The notes beneath the pieces were generated by a model. That model saw only the letters and a program-made list of their open reading frames with translations, was not told the origin of the DNA and did no database searches. From Stackebrandtia nassauensis DSM 44728 (lineage in GTDB: Bacteria > Actinomycetota > Actinomycetes > Mycobacteriales > Micromonosporaceae): DNA of 64,000 nt. Both the position numbers and the translations under genes were made by a program. Location of the stretch: contig NC_013947.1 in the NCBI RefSeq assembly GCF_000024545.1, forward strand, positions 1 to 64,000, given 5' to 3'. This document shows positions 10,749-19,647 of the stretch, piece after piece (within the stretch, counting starts at the first letter, position 1; each line of letters starts with the position of its first letter).

Positions 10749-11357
10749 ATGACCGATGCGCAGGCGGGCGGAGGCACCGCCGCGGGACGAGCCACGGTCG
10801 CCGCGGACACCTCCGAAGGGGCGGCCCCCACGCAGGGCGGCGCGACCACTTACACGCGTCCACCCGGAATGGCGGCACCACCAACCTCACCGGACCAGAT
10901 CGGTGGGCGAAGCGGTGCTCCGGAAGGCCCCGCGCGGGTGGCCGACGCCGTCCGCGCGGCCCGAGCGGCAGTCTCCGCGGCGGCAGGCCGAGGCCCCCGC
11001 CGCGCCCGCCTCCACCTCAAACGGGTGGAGCCGTGGTCGGTCATGAAGTTCTCCTTCGCGGTCTCGATCGTGCTCTTCATCGTCATGATCGTGGCCACGA
11101 CGGTGCTCTACATCGCACTGGACGCGATGGGCGTGTTCGACAGCGTCAACGAACTCCTCGTCTCCCTGGTGGGCGGCGGCGGAGGTTCCGACGAACCCTT
11201 CCAGCTGACGGCCAAGGGAGTCATCCTGGTCTCAGCCCTGCTGGGGCTCGTCAACATGGTGCTGTTCACGGCGCTGTCCACCTTGGGTGCGTTCATCTAC
11301 AACGTGTGCGCGGACCTGGTGGGCGGCATCGAAGTGACACTCGCCGAAAAGGAGTAG
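10749..11357 (+). CDS. DUF3566 transmembrane protein
   Basis: This 202-residue protein has a disordered, Ala/Gly/Pro-rich N-terminal half of about 90 residues. A DUF3566-like membrane domain follows, with the conserved entry LKRVEPWSVMKFSFAVS, a first hydrophobic helix near 105-127 and a second near 158-182 (GVILVSALLGLVNMVLFTAL). Members lie directly behind gyrA in mycobacteria and relatives; the function is unsettled and may concern the cell envelope. The 5-bp spacing from gyrA implies co-transcription. Confidence 0.88.
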   Translation: MTDAQAGGGTAAGRATVAADTSEGAAPTQGGATTYTRPPGMAAPPTSPDQIGGRSGAPEGPARVADAVRAARAAVSAAAGRGPRRARLHLKRVEPWSVMKFSFAVSIVLFIVMIVATTVLYIALDAMGVFDSVNELLVSLVGGGGGSDEPFQLTAKGVILVSALLGLVNMVLFTALSTLGAFIYNVCADLVGGIEVTLAEKE

Positions 11358-11444
11358 CGGCAACAGGGACCCGGCGCGGAGAATCGGGTACGCGTCGGGT
11401 AACCTTGCTCGTCGTTGCGCCTAAGCAGGCGTGGCACGCAATAC

Positions 11445-11521
11445 GCGGCTATAGCTCAGTCGGTTAGAGCGTAGAGCTGATAACTCTAAGGTCGCTGGTT
11501 CGATTCCAGCTAGCCGCACCA
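11445..11521 (+). tRNA. tRNA-Ile (anticodon GAU)
   Basis: Complete cloverleaf: acceptor GCGGCTA/TAGCCGC, D stem GCTC/GAGC, anticodon stem TAGAG/CTCTA with loop CTGATAA (anticodon GAT), T stem GCTGG/CCAGC with TTCGATT loop, discriminator A and encoded CCA. A tRNA-Ile just behind gyrA is usual in actinobacteria. Confidence 0.97.
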
Positions 11522-11526
11522 ACAGA

Positions 11527-11559
11527 AGCGCCCTGGTCCTGATGGACCGGGGCGCTTTC
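11527..11559 (+). terminator. Terminator after tRNA-Ile
   Basis: A 13-bp stem with one G-T pair (AGCGCCCTGGTCC ... GGACCGGGGCGCT) closes a TGAT loop at 11527-11556, followed by TTT. It lies 6 bases after the tRNA CCA end and would stop its transcript. Confidence 0.85.
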
Positions 11560-11686
11560 GTGACAGCCGCTTGACGTTAGGCGTTGAGTATGCGGTGGTC
11601 ATCACATCCGGGCTCGCCGTGATGCGTATGCTCGGGTGCGACTCAAGCTAGATCACTCTTCAAGGTTCACGGAGGCTCGAGCACGT

Positions 11687-12403
11687 ATGTCTGACAAAGC
11701 ATCCGAGTTCATCACCCTGATGACCGCCGTCAAGGAACTTCTCAACGAGGCTGGCCAGCAGTCCAACTCGGCAGCGGGAATCGCCGATGAGGCCGCGGAA
11801 TTGTTCGCGCAAGGTGGAAACGCCAATAGCCACACCATGATGACTCAGGCCGCTGAGTCGGCGCGCAAGGTCCTCACTCAGGTGGCCGGACTCGTCAGCA
11901 CCACTGACGAAGCAATCGCCCAAGCTCAGCAAGCCAAGGGCAATTTACACACCTCTTCTTCCGGGAGCTCCGGTGTCCGTGAACCCGTCGCGAAGATCGG
12001 CGACCCGATCGAGGCGCCGCAAGGCGGTCCTGACGACACCAGTGACCATCGTGCCGAACTGAAATCCGCGGACGACGATGATGAGGAAATGACTCGTGCC
12101 GACCGCGCCTTGCGTGTGATGGCGCGAAACGCCGGGGACGTTGAGACAGTTACGAAAGACATCGTGCAAACCGCGTCCAGCATGTTCCGGACGTATAAAG
12201 AGGACAAGCCTGGGTCTGGCCAACCCTCGCGAATGGCCACAGGGCAAAGCGAGGCCCAGACTCAGGTTCCCCAGCCGAAAATCTCGAGTGACACTCCCCA
12301 AGGCCCGTCATTCGAAGGCATGGCCGTGGCCACCGTTCTCGGTGGTGTCGCGGCCATTCAAGGAATCAAAGCTCTCCGCAGTCGACAACCGAAGGAGAAG
12401 TAG
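11687..12403 (+). CDS. Unknown protein with helical N-terminus and hydrophobic tail
   Basis: I do not recognise a named family. The 238-residue product has an amphipathic, Ala/Gln-rich helical N-terminal 85 residues (FITLMTAVKELLNEAGQQS, then MMTQAAESARKVLTQVAGLV), reminiscent of WXG-type or chemoreceptor-like bundles. An acidic, low-complexity linker follows (SADDDDEEMTRADRA), and a short hydrophobic stretch GMAVATVLGGVAAIQGIKAL precedes a basic end. The ATG at 11687 follows GGAGG; an upstream frame to 11636 is less likely. The next gene starts 3 bases later and is probably co-translated. Codon use is less GC-biased than in the gyrase genes. Confidence 0.75.
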   Translation: MSDKASEFITLMTAVKELLNEAGQQSNSAAGIADEAAELFAQGGNANSHTMMTQAAESARKVLTQVAGLVSTTDEAIAQAQQAKGNLHTSSSGSSGVREPVAKIGDPIEAPQGGPDDTSDHRAELKSADDDDEEMTRADRALRVMARNAGDVETVTKDIVQTASSMFRTYKEDKPGSGQPSRMATGQSEAQTQVPQPKISSDTPQGPSFEGMAVATVLGGVAAIQGIKALRSRQPKEK

Positions 12404-12406
12404 ACA

Positions 12407-12853
12407 GTGAACGCGAGGACGAAGTACCGGGCGATGTTGCGGGCGGGCCTGGTCGGCGACTTTGATGCGGCTGAACAGCTTGGAACCGAGCTGGGAGAAG
12501 TTGCGTGGAATGATTCCGGGCTTCTGGTGAACGCGCTGTTCGTACTGGCGGTCCAACGGAAGTTCGATGACGACACTGATCGTGACGTGATTCGAGAGTT
12601 CGTGCGCGAGACCCTCGATGACTACAAGTCGGCAGACCCGCCTTTCAAACCGCTCATGACCGAGGGACTCATCCGGTCGGTTCTCGGCGAGGAGGAACTG
12701 TACCCGGAGATTCCGAAGAACGAGGCCATCCCGGTACAGACCGCGATCATCAACAAGATCGTGGCCGATGCCCGTACGTCTCCGGACAAAGTCGATGAGC
12801 TGCTGGACAAAGCCGAGAAGCTCGCCGACCGTTGGATACAGCAAAGCAAGTGA
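12407..12853 (+). CDS. Small alpha-helical protein of unknown function
   Basis: This 148-residue soluble protein has no signal peptide or membrane segment. It is acidic and helical (RAMLRAGLVGDFDAAEQLG ... DKVDELLDKAEKLADRWIQQ). The GTG start has GAAGGAGA 8-10 bases upstream and lies 3 bases after the preceding unknown gene, so the two likely form one operon. It might act as a soluble partner of that protein; nothing in the sequence assigns a reaction. A strong hairpin follows. Confidence 0.75.
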   Translation: MNARTKYRAMLRAGLVGDFDAAEQLGTELGEVAWNDSGLLVNALFVLAVQRKFDDDTDRDVIREFVRETLDDYKSADPPFKPLMTEGLIRSVLGEEELYPEIPKNEAIPVQTAIINKIVADARTSPDKVDELLDKAEKLADRWIQQSK

Positions 12854-12885
12854 ACGGTCCTTGCTGAGGATGTCCGCAACATCAT

Positions 12886-12918
12886 CGAAGCCCCGGTCTT
12901 TCGAGGCCGGGGGCTTCG
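12886..12918. terminator. Hairpin between convergent genes
   Basis: The arms CGAAGCCCCGGTCT and AGGCCGGGGGCTTCG around TTCG, with one bulge, form a strong stem. It lies between the plus-strand gene ending at 12853 and the minus-strand exporter ending at 12924, so it could serve both. Confidence 0.7.
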
Positions 12919-12923
12919 ATGTT

Positions 12924-14750
12924 TCACGTGGAACTGAGGAAGCCTCCGGATTGGTGTTTCCACAAGTCGGCGTAGATGCCGCCAGTGGTCAGTAGTTGGT
13001 CGTGGCTGCCGTCTTCGACTATGCGGCCCTCGTCGAGGACGACGATGCGGTCAAGGTGGGCGATGGTGGACAGGCGGTGGGCGATCGCGATGACCGTCTT
13101 GTCCGCCATGATCTCCGAGAGGGTTTCCTGGATGGCCGCTTCGGATTCGGAGTCGAGCGCTGAGGTGGCCTCGTCGAGGACCAGGATCGGGGCTTCGGTG
13201 AGGAAGGCCCGGGCCAGGGCGATGCGTTGGCGTTGGCCGCCCGAGAGGGTGACGCCGCGTTCGCCGACGTGGGCGTCGTAGCCGGTGCGGCCGGTGGCGT
13301 CGCGCAGGGTGGGGATGAAGCCGTCGGCCGCCGCTTTGCGGGCCGCCTCGGTTATTCGGGTTCGGTCGATGTTGTCGACGCCGCCGGTGATGTTGGCGGC
13401 CACCGAGCGGTGGAGCAGGGAGGCGTCCTGGCTCACCAGGGCGATGTGGTGGCGCAGGCTGTCCTGGGTGACGGCGCGGATGTTCTGGTCGTCGATCGTG
13501 ATGGTTCCGGATTCGGCGTCGAAGAACCGGAGGATCAGGTTGACCAGGGTTGACTTACCGGCCCCGGAGCGGCCGACGAGGCCGATCTTCTGGCCGGCGG
13601 GGATGTTGAGGCAGACGCGGTCCAGGCCGCCGGTTTCCTTGCCGTAGTGGTGACTGACGTCGTGGAGGCGGATGGCTCCGCCGGTGATCGTCAGGTCGGT
13701 GGCGGTGGGGGCGTCGGTTATCTCCAGGGGTTGGGCGATGGTGGGGAGGTGTTCGCGCATCGCGCCGAGGCAGCCGAACAGGGCGGTGACCGCGTCGAGC
13801 AGCCACTCGGCGATGCCGTTGACGCGCAGGCTCAGTGCCAGGGAGGCGGCGACGAGTCCCAGCGGGGCGGCCCCGGTCTGCCACAGTGCGATCGAGTAGC
13901 CGACGAGGCCGACGGTGAGGATGGTTCCCAGCGCCATCATGCTCGCGTTGATCGTGACCTCGACGCGTTGCAGCCGTAGGTGAGCGGTGTGGTTGTCGGC
14001 GAAGCGGCGGCGGCTTTCGGGGTCGTCGGTTCCGGTCGCCGACATCTTGATGGTGTCGATGTTGGCGTAAGTGTCGACCAGCAGACCGGTCAGGGCCGAC
14101 TGGGTGGACTGGTGGCGTTGGGAGGCCCGGCGGTAGCGGGGCACCACATAGGCCATCACGGCGAAGTAGAGCCCGATCCACAGCGCCAGCGGGATCGCGA
14201 GTCGGATGTCCTGTGCGGACATGAGCCAGAACGAGCCGACGATGTACATGCCGACGAAGGACAGGGTGTGCAGCACCGTGTAGGCGGCGCCGGTTGCGGC
14301 GGTGGTGAGTTCGGTGACTCGTGAGGCGATGCGTCCGGCGAGGTCCTTGCGGAACCAGCCGACCGACTGGCCGAGGACGTGGCGGTGCAGGCGCCAGCGG
14401 GTTCCGGTGGCGGCGTTGGGGCGGAAGGCGATGTCGTCCAGGCTTTCGCGACCGGTCCACAGCAGGGGACGCAGGATCAGGAACAGTGCGGCGACGAGTA
14501 CCAGTTCGAGACCGTGTTCGGCCCACAGCCGGGCCGGGGTGGTCGCGGCGAGGGTGTCGACGAGTTGTCCGGTGTAGAAGATCAGCCACACCTCGACGGC
14601 CGCGCTGGCGGCCGAGAACAGCAGTGAGGCGGTGATGATGTGCCGCAGCGGGCGCAGCTGGAGTTTCAGGAACGGCCAGACGCGGGTGGGCGGGTTGTGG
14701 GGCGGGTCGGGCAGGAATGGGTCGGCGAGGTCGCCGAGTCGACGAAACAT
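12924..14750 (-). CDS. ABC-type exporter, fused membrane and ATPase half-transporter
   Basis: This 608-residue half-transporter combines an N-terminal six-helix ABC membrane domain (about 35-320) with a nucleotide-binding domain. The ATPase shows Walker A VGRSGAGKSTLVNL, signature LSGGQRQRIALARAFL, Walker B ILVLDEATSALDSESE and the H-loop IAHRLSTI. It resembles MsbA/multidrug-type exporters; the substrate is unknown. The chosen ATG at 14750 begins MFRRLGDLADPF; the frame extends to 14822 without better signals. It is the gene after the LAL regulator on the same strand, which could regulate it. Confidence 0.9.
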   Translation of the reverse strand: MFRRLGDLADPFLPDPPHNPPTRVWPFLKLQLRPLRHIITASLLFSAASAAVEVWLIFYTGQLVDTLAATTPARLWAEHGLELVLVAALFLILRPLLWTGRESLDDIAFRPNAATGTRWRLHRHVLGQSVGWFRKDLAGRIASRVTELTTAATGAAYTVLHTLSFVGMYIVGSFWLMSAQDIRLAIPLALWIGLYFAVMAYVVPRYRRASQRHQSTQSALTGLLVDTYANIDTIKMSATGTDDPESRRRFADNHTAHLRLQRVEVTINASMMALGTILTVGLVGYSIALWQTGAAPLGLVAASLALSLRVNGIAEWLLDAVTALFGCLGAMREHLPTIAQPLEITDAPTATDLTITGGAIRLHDVSHHYGKETGGLDRVCLNIPAGQKIGLVGRSGAGKSTLVNLILRFFDAESGTITIDDQNIRAVTQDSLRHHIALVSQDASLLHRSVAANITGGVDNIDRTRITEAARKAAADGFIPTLRDATGRTGYDAHVGERGVTLSGGQRQRIALARAFLTEAPILVLDEATSALDSESEAAIQETLSEIMADKTVIAIAHRLSTIAHLDRIVVLDEGRIVEDGSHDQLLTTGGIYADLWKHQSGGFLSST

Positions 14751-14935
14751 GGAATCCCTAGGAAGGTGAGAACGGCGTTCGGGCGCGTCGGACTGAACCG
14801 GCGGCCGTCGAAGCCGTGCCACCGTTCAGCCTGCGGAGGGTCCTCGCATTGGTCGCTCCTTAGGGTGTTTCGGTCATCGGCAGTCAATCGGAGACCCATG
14901 GGGCGGGTAAACCGGGTTCCCGGATAGTGGGAGAC

Positions 14936-17746
14936 TCAGGCGGCTTGCAGGTCTAGTGTGGCCAGTTCGCCACGGCTGGCGATGTTGAGCTTGGGGTAGG
15001 CCTTGTAGAGGTGGTAGCCGACGGTGCGGGGACTGAGGAACAGCTGGGCGCCGATGTCGCGGTTGGTCATGCCGGTGGCGGCCAGCCGGACCACCTGGAG
15101 TTCCTGTGGGGTCAGTTGGGAGAGGGCTTCGGGGCGGAGGGCGGCGGGGCCCTGGCTGTCACCGGCGGCGCGCAGTTCGGTGCGGGCCCGTTCAGCCCAC
15201 GGGGTGACGCCGAGGCGCTCGAAGGTGTCCAAAGCGGAACGCAGGTGGCCGCGGGCGTCGGAGCGGCGGCGGGAGCGGCGCAGCCATTCGCCGTAGAGCA
15301 GTTCGGTGCGGGCGCGTTCGAAGGGGCGGTCGCCGGGCTGGTTGTGGAACTCGACGGCACGGATGAAGTGTTGTTCGGCCTCGGCGTCGGGTCCCAGCAG
15401 GGCCCGGCCGCGTTCGACGAGGGCCATCGCCCACGGCTGGTCGATGTGCTCGGCGAACGCGGTGAACCAGCCGAAGGGTTCGCGGGCGCGTTCGGGTTGG
15501 CCGGAACGGGACGCGGCCTCGACGAGGTCGGTGACGGTGGGCAGCATGTCCATGCGGTTGCGGCGGTTCGCCAGTTCGGCGAGCCGGTCGACGGTGCTTT
15601 CGTTGCGGCCCAGGGTCAGGTCCAGGACGCCCAGGGCGCCGTCCAGCAGCAGGATGCCGCGGCCGTCGTCGGCGCCGGGCAGCTTGGACAGCAGTTCCAG
15701 GCAGCGTTTCTCGTCGCCGCCGATGGCGGCCAGGTAGGCCAGGGTGCTCAGCGGGACGCCGATCATGATCGGCTGGTTGCCGGACTCCTCGGCGGTGCGC
15801 AGTGCCTCGGTGGCGCTGGCGGCGGCGTCGCGGTGGTGGCCGGAGTACAGCTGCGCCTTGGCTTGCAGGGCCAGTGCCCTGGGCAGCACGCCCATCGCCC
15901 CGGTCGCGCGGCAGTCCGCCACCAGCGAGGCGGTCAGGTCCAGGGCGGTGGTGTGGTCGCCCAGCAGCAGGTGCCACCACGCGATGGTGGCGCGGTCCTG
16001 CAGGGTCGGCTCGTGGCTGCGGCCGGTGGTGGCGATGAGCTCGCGCAGCGCGGCGACGCCGTCGGCGACATCGCCGTGCCGGTCGCCGAGTCCGTGCGCG
16101 ACCCGGGCCATGGCCAGCACCCTGGGGGCGTTGCGCAGCTTCATGGACGTGGCCAGCTCGGCGACCTCGTCGACGGCGGCGAAGTTCCCGGCCATCCAGG
16201 CCGCTTCCACGGCGTGGAAGAGCATGTAGCTGGCCTGGAGGTTCGCGTGTGGCGCCACTTCGCGGGCCGCGGACACCCAGCCGTGGTACGAGGCCATCGT
16301 GTTGCCGTGTCCATAGGCGACATGGGCGTTGATGTGGGCGAGCCTGCCCAGCAGTTTCGGGTCGGTGGTGTTGCTGGCGGCTTCGGCGGCCAGCGCGTCG
16401 GCGCGGTCGAGTTGTCCGGCGGCCAGGGCTGCCGCCGCGGCGGCCTGGAACCGGCGGGCCTTCTCGTCGGGGTCGGGGCTCAGCTGGGCGGAGCGTTCGT
16501 AGGCCGAGGCGACGGCGTTGCGACCGCCGCGGGCCTGACCGGCGCAGGCCACCTCTTCGAGGGCGGCGGCGATCTTCTCGTCGGGGCCGGTGGCGGCGGC
16601 GGCCAGGTGCCAGGCTCGGCGTTCGGCGTGGGCGGGTGAGGTGATGGCCTCGGCCAGGGCGGTGTGGACGGTGATGCGTTCGGCGGTGGAGGCCTCCTGG
16701 TAGGTGGCCGAGCGGACCAGCGGGTGCCGGAAGCACAGGTGGCCATCCACCATGGACAGCAGTTGTTTGCGTTCGGCGAGTTCCAGGTCCTCCATGGTGG
16801 AGCCGAGCTTGGTGGCGGCGGCGAGGATCGGTGGGGCGTCGCAGGAACCGTGGGCGGCGGCCACCAGCAGCAGGGTGCGGGTGCTGTCGGGCAGGGTGGC
16901 GATCCGGTCGGCGAAGGTGCGCTGGATCCGGCTGTGGGTGGGCAGCGCCGAGACCCGGTACGGGTCGAGGGTGAGCTGGCCTTCCCGTTGCGCCACCGGC
17001 AGTTCCCGCAGTGCCAGCGGGTTGCCGACGGCCTCGGCGATGACCTGGCGGCGGGCGGGTTCGGACAGGTCGGAGGCGTACTCGGCCAGCAGCTGGGCGG
17101 CGGCTTCGTCGTCCAGATTGGAGAGGTCGAGTTCGGCGATGCCGTGGGAGGGGAAGGCGGGCGCGTGCTGGTCACGGGCGCCGAACAGGACGACGACGCC
17201 TTCGGCCTCCAGCCTGCGGGCGGCGAACAGGAGCGCGTCGGCCGATTCCCGGTCGATCCAGTGGGCATCGTCCACAACGCACAGGACGGGGCCCTCGTCG
17301 GCGATCTCGGCCAGCAGCGTCAGCACCGCAAGGCCGATCATGAACCGGTCGCCGCTGGTCTCGTCGGACAGGCCGAGGCTGCCGCGCAGCGCGGAGGCCT
17401 GCCGCTTGGGCAGCGCGTCGATGCGGTGCAGCACCGGGTGCAGCAGCATGTGGAGGTGGGCGTAGGGCAGTTCGGATTCGGCCTCGATGCCGATGGCCCG
17501 CAGCTGCCGGAAGTCGTCGGCGGCGGTCAGGGCGTGGCCCAGCAGCGCGGACTTGCCGATCCCGGCCTCGCCCCGGACGATCAGGGCCTGACTGCGCCCC
17601 TGCCGGGCCTCGTCGAGCAGTCGCTCGATGTGAGCCGTCTCCTGGGTGCGTCCGAACAGCATGTGCGAAACCGTATCCGCTTCGGGACCGGAAGTCTCCG
17701 GCCGTGATCGCGTGGCAAGCATGCCTTCTCCAGTGTTGTGCGCCAT
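14936..17746 (-). CDS. LuxR-family LAL-type AAA regulator
   Basis: Large ATP-binding regulator of the LuxR type, 936 residues. The N-terminus holds Walker A VRGEAGIGKSALL and Walker B VLCVVDDAHW. A long middle region of helical TPR-like repeats follows. The C-terminal LuxR helix-turn-helix is LTPQELQVVRLAATGMTNRDIG with SPRTVGYHLYKAYPKL. A second ATG eight codons in (17722) has a better ribosome site (GGAGAAGG) and may be the true start. Target genes are not evident; the flanking exporter and oxidoreductases on the same strand are candidates. Confidence 0.88.
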   Translation of the reverse strand: MAHNTGEGMLATRSRPETSGPEADTVSHMLFGRTQETAHIERLLDEARQGRSQALIVRGEAGIGKSALLGHALTAADDFRQLRAIGIEAESELPYAHLHMLLHPVLHRIDALPKRQASALRGSLGLSDETSGDRFMIGLAVLTLLAEIADEGPVLCVVDDAHWIDRESADALLFAARRLEAEGVVVLFGARDQHAPAFPSHGIAELDLSNLDDEAAAQLLAEYASDLSEPARRQVIAEAVGNPLALRELPVAQREGQLTLDPYRVSALPTHSRIQRTFADRIATLPDSTRTLLLVAAAHGSCDAPPILAAATKLGSTMEDLELAERKQLLSMVDGHLCFRHPLVRSATYQEASTAERITVHTALAEAITSPAHAERRAWHLAAAATGPDEKIAAALEEVACAGQARGGRNAVASAYERSAQLSPDPDEKARRFQAAAAAALAAGQLDRADALAAEAASNTTDPKLLGRLAHINAHVAYGHGNTMASYHGWVSAAREVAPHANLQASYMLFHAVEAAWMAGNFAAVDEVAELATSMKLRNAPRVLAMARVAHGLGDRHGDVADGVAALRELIATTGRSHEPTLQDRATIAWWHLLLGDHTTALDLTASLVADCRATGAMGVLPRALALQAKAQLYSGHHRDAAASATEALRTAEESGNQPIMIGVPLSTLAYLAAIGGDEKRCLELLSKLPGADDGRGILLLDGALGVLDLTLGRNESTVDRLAELANRRNRMDMLPTVTDLVEAASRSGQPERAREPFGWFTAFAEHIDQPWAMALVERGRALLGPDAEAEQHFIRAVEFHNQPGDRPFERARTELLYGEWLRRSRRRSDARGHLRSALDTFERLGVTPWAERARTELRAAGDSQGPAALRPEALSQLTPQELQVVRLAATGMTNRDIGAQLFLSPRTVGYHLYKAYPKLNIASRGELATLDLQAA

Positions 17747-17812
17747 TGGTCCCCAGAATCACACTTAAAGCGAGGTTGAACTCAAGTGGCTGTGACCTAA
17801 GGCATACAACAG

Positions 17813-17851
17813 GACGGGCCGTGGCGGACAATGTAGTCCGTCACGGCCCGG
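17813..17851 (-). terminator. Hairpin after the quinone oxidoreductase-like gene
   Basis: An imperfect inverted repeat (CGGGCCGTGGCGGAC ... GTCCGTCACGGCCCG, loop AATGTA) begins 8 bases beyond the stop codon at 17859 on the minus strand. There is no clear T run. Confidence 0.6.
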
Positions 17852-17858
17852 TCGTTCG

Positions 17859-18845
17859 TCAGGGAACCAGCACGACCTTGCCGACCGTGTCGCGGTTCAC
17901 CAGCGCCTCGTGCGCGCCGGAGGCGTCCTTGAGCGGGAAGGTGCGCACCGGCGGTGACATCGTGCCGTCGGCGACCTTGGCCAGCGCCTCGATCTCCAGA
18001 CCGCGCAGGCCGCCGGGCCGCGACAGCATCCGCGGGCCCAGTGCCGAGGTGACGCTCAGGCCCCGGTCCACGATGTCCTGTCCGGACAGTTCGGTGATCT
18101 CCCCCGCCGACCAGCCGAACATGACGAACCGGCCGCCGACGCCCAGCAGTTCCAGGGCGGCGCGGCCGTTGTCGCCGCCGACACCGTCGAACACGACGGT
18201 CGGCTGCCGTCCCGCAAGCGCCTCGGTGACCCGCTTCGGCCAGCCGGGCTCGGTGTAGTCGACGGCGATGACGCCGCCCGCGAGCCCGCGCACCAACCGG
18301 GTCTTGGCCTCGCCACCGGCGGCGCCCACGACGGTCGCGCCGGAAGCCCGCAGTGCCTGCACCAGCAGGCTGCCGATCCCGCCCGCGGCGGCCAGCACCA
18401 CCGCGACGTCGTCGGCGGTGGGCGCGGCCACGTCGAGCACGCCCACGGCGGTGCGTCCGGTGCCGATCATCGCCACCGCCGCCTCGCTGCTCAGACCGTC
18501 CGGGATGGGATGGACGGCCTCGGCCTCGCGCACCGCCAGCTCGGCGTAACCGCCGCTGGCGATGCCCAAATGCGCGACCACCCGCCGCCCCAACCAGGAC
18601 TCGTCGACGTCCGGCCCGAGCGCGTCCACCGTTCCGGCGACCTCGCGGCCCGGCGTCATCGGCAGTTCCGGGTTGCCGAAGGGGTGCGAACCGGCGTCGC
18701 CGGAACGGATCGCGGCGTCCAGCAGGTGCACACCGGCGGCCTCCACCGCGATACGGAGCTGACCGGGGCCGGGAACGGGATCGGGAAGTTCCTCGTAGAG
18801 CAGGTTCTCGGCCGGACCGAACTCGTACTGGCGGATGGCGCGCAT
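17859..18845 (-). CDS. Zinc-independent MDR oxidoreductase (quinone oxidoreductase-like)
   Basis: A 328-residue member of the medium-chain dehydrogenase superfamily: GroES-like N-terminus (LPDPVPGPGQLRIAVEAAGV), then a Rossmann domain with VVLAAAGGIGSLLVQALRASGA. The catalytic and structural zinc cysteines of alcohol dehydrogenases are absent, placing it with NADPH:quinone oxidoreductases or enoyl-reductase-like members. Substrate unknown. GGAG lies 7-10 bases before the ATG. The upstream minus-strand FMN reductase ends 26 bp away, so the pair probably forms a small redox operon. Confidence 0.88.
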   Translation of the reverse strand: MRAIRQYEFGPAENLLYEELPDPVPGPGQLRIAVEAAGVHLLDAAIRSGDAGSHPFGNPELPMTPGREVAGTVDALGPDVDESWLGRRVVAHLGIASGGYAELAVREAEAVHPIPDGLSSEAAVAMIGTGRTAVGVLDVAAPTADDVAVVLAAAGGIGSLLVQALRASGATVVGAAGGEAKTRLVRGLAGGVIAVDYTEPGWPKRVTEALAGRQPTVVFDGVGGDNGRAALELLGVGGRFVMFGWSAGEITELSGQDIVDRGLSVTSALGPRMLSRPGGLRGLEIEALAKVADGTMSPPVRTFPLKDASGAHEALVNRDTVGKVVLVP

Positions 18846-18871
18846 CGTTTACTCCTCAGTGGATTTGATTG

Positions 18872-19444
18872 TCAGCCGGGGTACGGGGAGGCTTCGCGGG
18901 CCTGCTTGAGGGCGCGGGCCCACCAGCCCAGCTGGTCCAGCAGCTCCTTGGCGGCCTTGTTGGTGGCGTCCAGTTCCCGGGGCTGCCCCTGGTCGTCGAA
19001 CTTGTCCCAGAAGTTGACGAAGTTGAGGGTGTTGCGGATCGTCAGCGCGTGCACTTCGGGGAAGATCTGCCGCAGCTGCTCCACCGCCCGCTGCCCGCCG
19101 ACCATTCCTCCATAGGAGACGAAACCGACCGGCATCGCGTGCCATTCGGCCTGGTACCAGTCGATCGCGGCCTTCAGCGAGGCCGGGAAGCTGTGGTTGT
19201 ACTCCGGCGTCACGATGACGACGGCGTCCGCCTTGTGCAGCCGCTCCGAGACCGCCTCGACGTGCGGGTGATCGTCCACTTCGATGTGCATCGGCAGGTC
19301 GGCGTCCAGCAGATCGATGACGTCCACGTTGTAGTCGCCGTGTTTGCGGGCCTGGTCGGCGAACCAGTTGGCCGGTACCGGACCGAACCGTCCCTTTCGG
19401 GTGGATCCGATGATGACCGCGAGATTCAACGGCTCTGTCGACAT
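18872..19444 (-). CDS. NADPH-dependent FMN reductase family protein
   Basis: A 190-residue flavodoxin-fold reductase. VIIGSTRKGRFGPVPANW is the FMN phosphate loop, and VIVTPEYNHSFPASLKAAID is the typical second flavin-contact segment of NADPH-dependent FMN and chromate/quinone reductases. The physiological acceptor is not readable. The ATG follows AAGGAG. It is divergent from an MFS transporter across a 203-bp region with palindromes, and is probably transcribed with the downstream MDR oxidoreductase. Confidence 0.9.
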   Translation of the reverse strand: MSTEPLNLAVIIGSTRKGRFGPVPANWFADQARKHGDYNVDVIDLLDADLPMHIEVDDHPHVEAVSERLHKADAVVIVTPEYNHSFPASLKAAIDWYQAEWHAMPVGFVSYGGMVGGQRAVEQLRQIFPEVHALTIRNTLNFVNFWDKFDDQGQPRELDATNKAAKELLDQLGWWARALKQAREASPYPG

Positions 19445-19511
19445 GACTGTGCTCCTTGGGATTCGTTGTCACAGTTGACGACCGAAACGCTACGAAGCGC
19501 GAGTGTCCGGG

Positions 19512-19615
19512 CGCATCTGTCAGATGACTGGGCTTGGATGACTGGGTCGACGCCAGTCGGTTCGCAGGCGGAGCGCAGGCGACACCGTCACCAATACAGT
19601 CGCGTGACAGATGCG
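19512..19615. promoter_or_regulatory. Palindromic operator candidates in a divergent promoter
   Basis: CATCTG-T-CAGATG (19514-19526) is a perfect palindrome. In addition, CGCATCTGTCA at 19512-19522 has its exact reverse complement TGACAGATGCG at 19605-19615. The second copy sits just upstream of a TAGCGT -10 element before the MFS start at 19648. Two copies in a divergent intergenic region suggest a repressor that could loop the DNA. No regulator gene adjoins. Confidence 0.5.
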
Positions 19616-19647
19616 GGGGTGCGGCCCGCGGCCATAGCGTCGGCGGC

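Noticed and set aside
14936..18845. Biosynthetic gene cluster suggested by the LAL regulator, exporter, oxidoreductases and MFS pump
   Set aside because: No core biosynthetic enzyme (PKS, NRPS, terpene or lanthipeptide synthase) is present; the genes look like separate small units.
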